Of a stretch of DNA of 59,203 bases, positions 56,919 through 59,203 are shown piece by piece (positions within the stretch are counted from its first letter, which is position 1; each line of letters starts with the position of its first letter). The notes beneath the pieces are model-generated. The model saw nothing but the letters and a program-made list of their open reading frames with translations, was not told the origin of the DNA and did not search any database. The DNA comes from a virus. The position numbers were made by a program, and so were the translations under genes. The stretch is taken from positions 1 through 59,203 of IMG/VR virus record IMGVR_UViG_3300002143_000074; one strand, written 5' to 3'.

Positions 56919-56946
56919 TTGACAATTGTTAGACTTAGTATAAAGT
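56919..56946 (+). promoter_or_regulatory. sigma70-like promoter
   Basis: TTGACA (56919-56924), 16-nt spacer, TAAAGT (56941-56946), 9 nt before the YopX-like ATG at 56956. Confidence 0.6.
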
Positions 56947-56955
56947 TGTGAATGT

Positions 56956-57357
56956 ATGAAGAAATTCACATTCAAAGTCTACTCATTTAAGGAACGAAGG
57001 TTCTTGCCACAAAATGGTCAAGAGTGTTACGTTCTTGCAAAGGATGCGTGGGTTGGTATTGGTGACCTATTGAACAATGCTGATTACCACGTTTGTATAT
57101 CAACCGGAGTCTTGGATAAGAATGGGTGGGAAATCTATTGTGATGACATTGTGTTCAAGTTACACACTCATGCAGACTATGTTACTCCACGTAAGTTTAG
57201 AGTATTTTACGAATTGGGAAGTTTCAAAATTGGTCCGGTTGGTAATAATGGAACAACTCTCTGTGGAGAAGATTCAGACAATATGCTCTTGGAGAATTGT
57301 ATAACCGGAGTTCCATACACCTTTCTGGAAGTATCGGGTAACGCATTTGTTGTATGA
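56956..57357 (+). CDS. YopX-like protein, 133 aa
   Basis: FKVYSFKERRF at the start, CISTGVLDKNGWEIYCDDIV in the middle (TGLKDKNGxEIYxGDI of YopX) and FLEVSGNAF at the end. Overlaps the next gene by 4 nt. Confidence 0.68.
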   Translation: MKKFTFKVYSFKERRFLPQNGQECYVLAKDAWVGIGDLLNNADYHVCISTGVLDKNGWEIYCDDIVFKLHTHADYVTPRKFRVFYELGSFKIGPVGNNGTTLCGEDSDNMLLENCITGVPYTFLEVSGNAFVV

Positions 57358-57566
57358 ATGACTTATTTTTAAAACGTAAGTTGAAATATTATAAATGGAG
57401 TGACGTCTATAAAGATACCAAACGTCATGATATGGAAACCTTAAATCTTACCACATGCATTGACCATAGTGAATATAAAATCATAGGTGATGCGACCAAT
57501 AGTGTCTTGGAAACATCCGCAGTAAGGTTGTATGAGAGTCAATTGGATTTTATTAGCGATTTATGA
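57354..57566 (+). CDS. small array gene, 70 aa
   Basis: Basic N-terminus (LKRKLKYYKWSDVYKD); no family. Confidence 0.5.
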   Translation: MNDLFLKRKLKYYKWSDVYKDTKRHDMETLNLTTCIDHSEYKIIGDATNSVLETSAVRLYESQLDFISDL

Positions 57567-57748
57567 ACTTCCAAGTTAAAATTCAGATGGATGTCTTTGA
57601 TGAGATTTCTAAAAATATACAGAAGCCGTTGGGTTTTAATGTCAACCATACGACTGAATATATAGTCATATCGAAATTGGCTTCACCAATACTGGCTCCG
57701 TTGAACAATACATTTGATTTCAACTTTACAGACTCTAAGAATGAATAA
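57563..57748 (+). CDS. small array gene, 61 aa
   Basis: Ends LNNTFDFNFTDSKNE; coupled by ATGA overlap. Confidence 0.5.
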   Translation: MNFQVKIQMDVFDEISKNIQKPLGFNVNHTTEYIVISKLASPILAPLNNTFDFNFTDSKNE

Positions 57749-57751
57749 CGT

Positions 57752-58000
57752 ATGAATGTCCTATCACCAAATTATATTAATGATGTCGTCCGTAGTATGG
57801 TTGACGATAAATCATTTAAACCCAATAGTTGTGATGAACTGTGGATGTTAAACAAACCATTTATGGGCGTGTGGTGTGATAATAACTTGGTTTACATAGT
57901 TGACCCATCAAATGATTATGATATACTGTGGAATCTCGGTTTTCCGTATAATACGAGTTTCGTTTATGTAGAAGATGAAGAAGACACTGATAGCATATAA
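57752..58000 (+). CDS. small array gene, 82 aa
   Basis: YINDVVRSMVDDKSFKPNSCDELWMLN, paralogous to 58153 (YVSKKVRDKVADESYESFGFDVLWMS). Overlaps the next ORF by 26 nt. Confidence 0.58.
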   Translation: MNVLSPNYINDVVRSMVDDKSFKPNSCDELWMLNKPFMGVWCDNNLVYIVDPSNDYDILWNLGFPYNTSFVYVEDEEDTDSI

Positions 58001-58151
58001 TCTACCACCATTCGACATAACTCCTAGAGTCAATGCATTGTTGGATAAAGAACCACATCCAAATCAATATCAAACACTTTGGTTGCCCGGACACGCATCT
58101 GTGAATACACTGTTTGAGTTAGAATGTTTAACTGATTTTACAGAGAATTGA
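57975..58151 (+). CDS. small array gene, 58 aa
   Basis: FDITPRVNALLDKEPHPNQYQTLWLPG shows the same helix-DE-strand-Trp layout. Confidence 0.52.
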   Translation: MKKTLIAYNLPPFDITPRVNALLDKEPHPNQYQTLWLPGHASVNTLFELECLTDFTEN

Positions 58152-58152
58152 T

Positions 58153-58377
58153 ATGTCATTACAGAGATACACTTCACCCGATTATGTGAGTAAAAAAGTC
58201 CGCGATAAAGTCGCTGATGAATCGTATGAGTCGTTCGGATTCGATGTATTATGGATGTCGTTGAGAGAAGAACCGTCCCATATTGACATAGCCAAATTTA
58301 TTCTTTATGGTGATGTATGGACAGTGTTGAATGCTACCACGGATAGTCTATGGGAATTCAAACACAATGAGGATTGA
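58153..58377 (+). CDS. small array gene, 74 aa
   Basis: Paralogue of 57752; ends SLWEFKHNED. Joined to both neighbours by TGATATG junctions. Confidence 0.58.
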   Translation: MSLQRYTSPDYVSKKVRDKVADESYESFGFDVLWMSLREEPSHIDIAKFILYGDVWTVLNATTDSLWEFKHNED

Positions 58378-58378
58378 T

Positions 58379-58570
58379 ATGAACGATTCAAAAAATAAAG
58401 AAACAACGGTTTATGGTGGAGTCGATGTCCTTCTATCCGAAATTGGAGAGTTAATTAATGATGAGAATTCACCATCCATGGCCGGTTGTCTTTATACTGA
58501 ATTGGAGGATGGTCCTCTAAACATGACAATAGCCGTTTCACATAGTCGAGATGCGTTTATAAAGGATTGA
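58379..58570 (+). CDS. small array gene, 63 aa
   Basis: ATG 58379 in a TGATATG junction is preferred to ATG 58370. Acidic, no family. Confidence 0.5.
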   Translation: MNDSKNKETTVYGGVDVLLSEIGELINDENSPSMAGCLYTELEDGPLNMTIAVSHSRDAFIKD

Positions 58571-58571
58571 T

Positions 58572-58766
58572 ATGTATAGTAAAAAACTAGAAAGAATAAG
58601 AGATTTTCAATACGAGTAAGAGATAGAAAGACTGTTGTCAATAGTTGGAATAATCGACCCCACTAGTGATACATTGATATGTTATAAACTAAATATGCCT
58701 GCACTTAGGGATGTTAGAATGGAATTTCATAGTGGTGTATTACAATCAACCTATGATGACATATGA
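58572..58766 (+). pseudogene. small array gene with in-frame TAA at codon 16
   Basis: MYSKKLERIRDFQYE, TAA (58617-58619), then the same frame continues EIERLLSIVGIIDPTSDTLI to TGA at 58764-58766, which overlaps the next ATG. Length and junctions fit one 64-residue array gene. Confidence 0.45.
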
Positions 58767-58963
58767 ATGAATTAAAAATTAGTCCACGTCGTCATATGCT
58801 TGAAAGTTTGGACTCGGTAATAGATTATTCACATACTAAGGATGTGTATGACATAATAATACTCGGTTATAATAATGGTATGAGACTCAATACATTTGTC
58901 AATCAATTTACCTATACTGAAATGACCACCCTCTCCATGGTGGGTACCCCTCCCCCACGTTAA
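58763..58963 (+). CDS. small array gene, 66 aa
   Basis: LKISPRRHMLESLDSVIDY; last gene before the terminus; its C-terminal codons run into the GGGTACCCC tract. Confidence 0.45.
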   Translation: MNELKISPRRHMLESLDSVIDYSHTKDVYDIIILGYNNGMRLNTFVNQFTYTEMTTLSMVGTPPPR

Positions 58964-59203
58964 CGGTAACGCACCAAGTCTAAAATCGCACTTATAAATT
59001 CACCACCGACACGCTGAAACAAGCCCGGTTAATAATAAATTTATTTCTATATCACTACAACCAATTCAGGAGATATACAAACGCAATTATCATATACGCA
59101 TATAACAACAGTAGAAGAATCAAATATACAAGAATAACAAGATATAGACAATATGCTATAAGACAATCAAACTCCCTCATGGGGAGGGGGTACCCCCCCC
59201 CCC
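58964..59203. other. non-coding right end with GC homopolymers
   Basis: No gene with a plausible start. Plus strand is A-rich and poor in G until the last 25 bases, which are GGGGAGGGGG-TA followed by a run of C. A related GGGTACCCC tract lies at 58943-58956. Looks like a contig or genome terminus. Confidence 0.5.

Noticed and set aside
1-59203. Genome-wide reassignment of TAG or TAA as sense codons
   Set aside because: Many well-defined genes end in TAG, TAA or TGA at sensible junctions; interruptions are rare and involve all three stops.
1-59203. CRISPR array, integrase or insertion sequence
   Set aside because: No regularly spaced direct repeats, no tyrosine or serine recombinase, no transposase-like ORF seen.
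59000-59203. Open frame to the right edge
   Set aside because: No start codon until the last 25 bases and repetitive basic composition; not supported as a gene.

Overview
The window looks like part of the genome of a large tailed bacteriophage with an AT-rich, T4-like or jumbo-phage style genome. About 120 mostly small genes are packed tightly, often with ATGA overlaps. There is a tRNA cluster, five homing endonucleases, several virion-type genes (LamG protein, glycosyltransferase, gp21-like fold) and T4-style capsid-targeting leaders. No ribosomal, integrase or bacterial housekeeping operons are visible. The host cannot be named, but the promoters are sigma70-like (TTGAC-N16-TAnnnT), so it probably has a conventional sigma factor.

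Layout. 1-4.0 kb: tRNA genes (Gln, Cys-like x2, Glu-like, an Arg gene split by 124 bp in its D-loop, an amber suppressor with anticodon CTA, Ser x2 and an Ile-like remnant), about 1 kb of structured non-coding DNA and a GIY-YIG endonuclease. 4.0-12 kb: a zincin, a nucleoside deoxyribosyltransferase-like gene with an in-frame TAG, a truncated RNA ligase, two phosphatases, then a run of genes sharing a T4 capsid-targeting-like leader and ending with a CCA-adding enzyme. 12-25 kb: an HD hydrolase, a CoaD-CoaE fusion, a TrpC-like barrel, DNA ligase, NADAR, a lipoprotein, membrane and YopX proteins. 25.8-28 kb: a radical SAM gene broken inside its iron-sulfur motif by a split intein with a free-standing HNH endonuclease between the halves. 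28-38 kb: phosphatase, DUF6745 cassette, YqeY-like protein, Thg1 and many small proteins. 38-52 kb, mainly minus strand: late/virion genes, including LamG, a 1153-residue repeat protein, amidoligase, GP88-like, 2H phosphoesterase, methyltransferase and a double glycosyltransferase. 52-59 kb: an array of tiny paralogous genes on both strands, ending in a GC-homopolymer terminus.

Common threads. (1) tRNA biology: tRNAs without an encoded CCA sit with a CCA-adding enzyme, Thg1, a YqeY-like protein and an RNA ligase remnant. (2) At least seven genes contain a single in-frame stop codon without loss of frame (TAG twice, TAA four times, TGA once); the CTA tRNA could only read the two TAGs. (3) Twelve proteins begin with an [LIV]-x-E leader like T4 internal proteins, which suggests a package of enzymes carried in the virion. 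(4) A TATTTATA-type box lies 3-6 nt before the ATG of at least ten genes, most of them virion-like, and probably marks late transcription.
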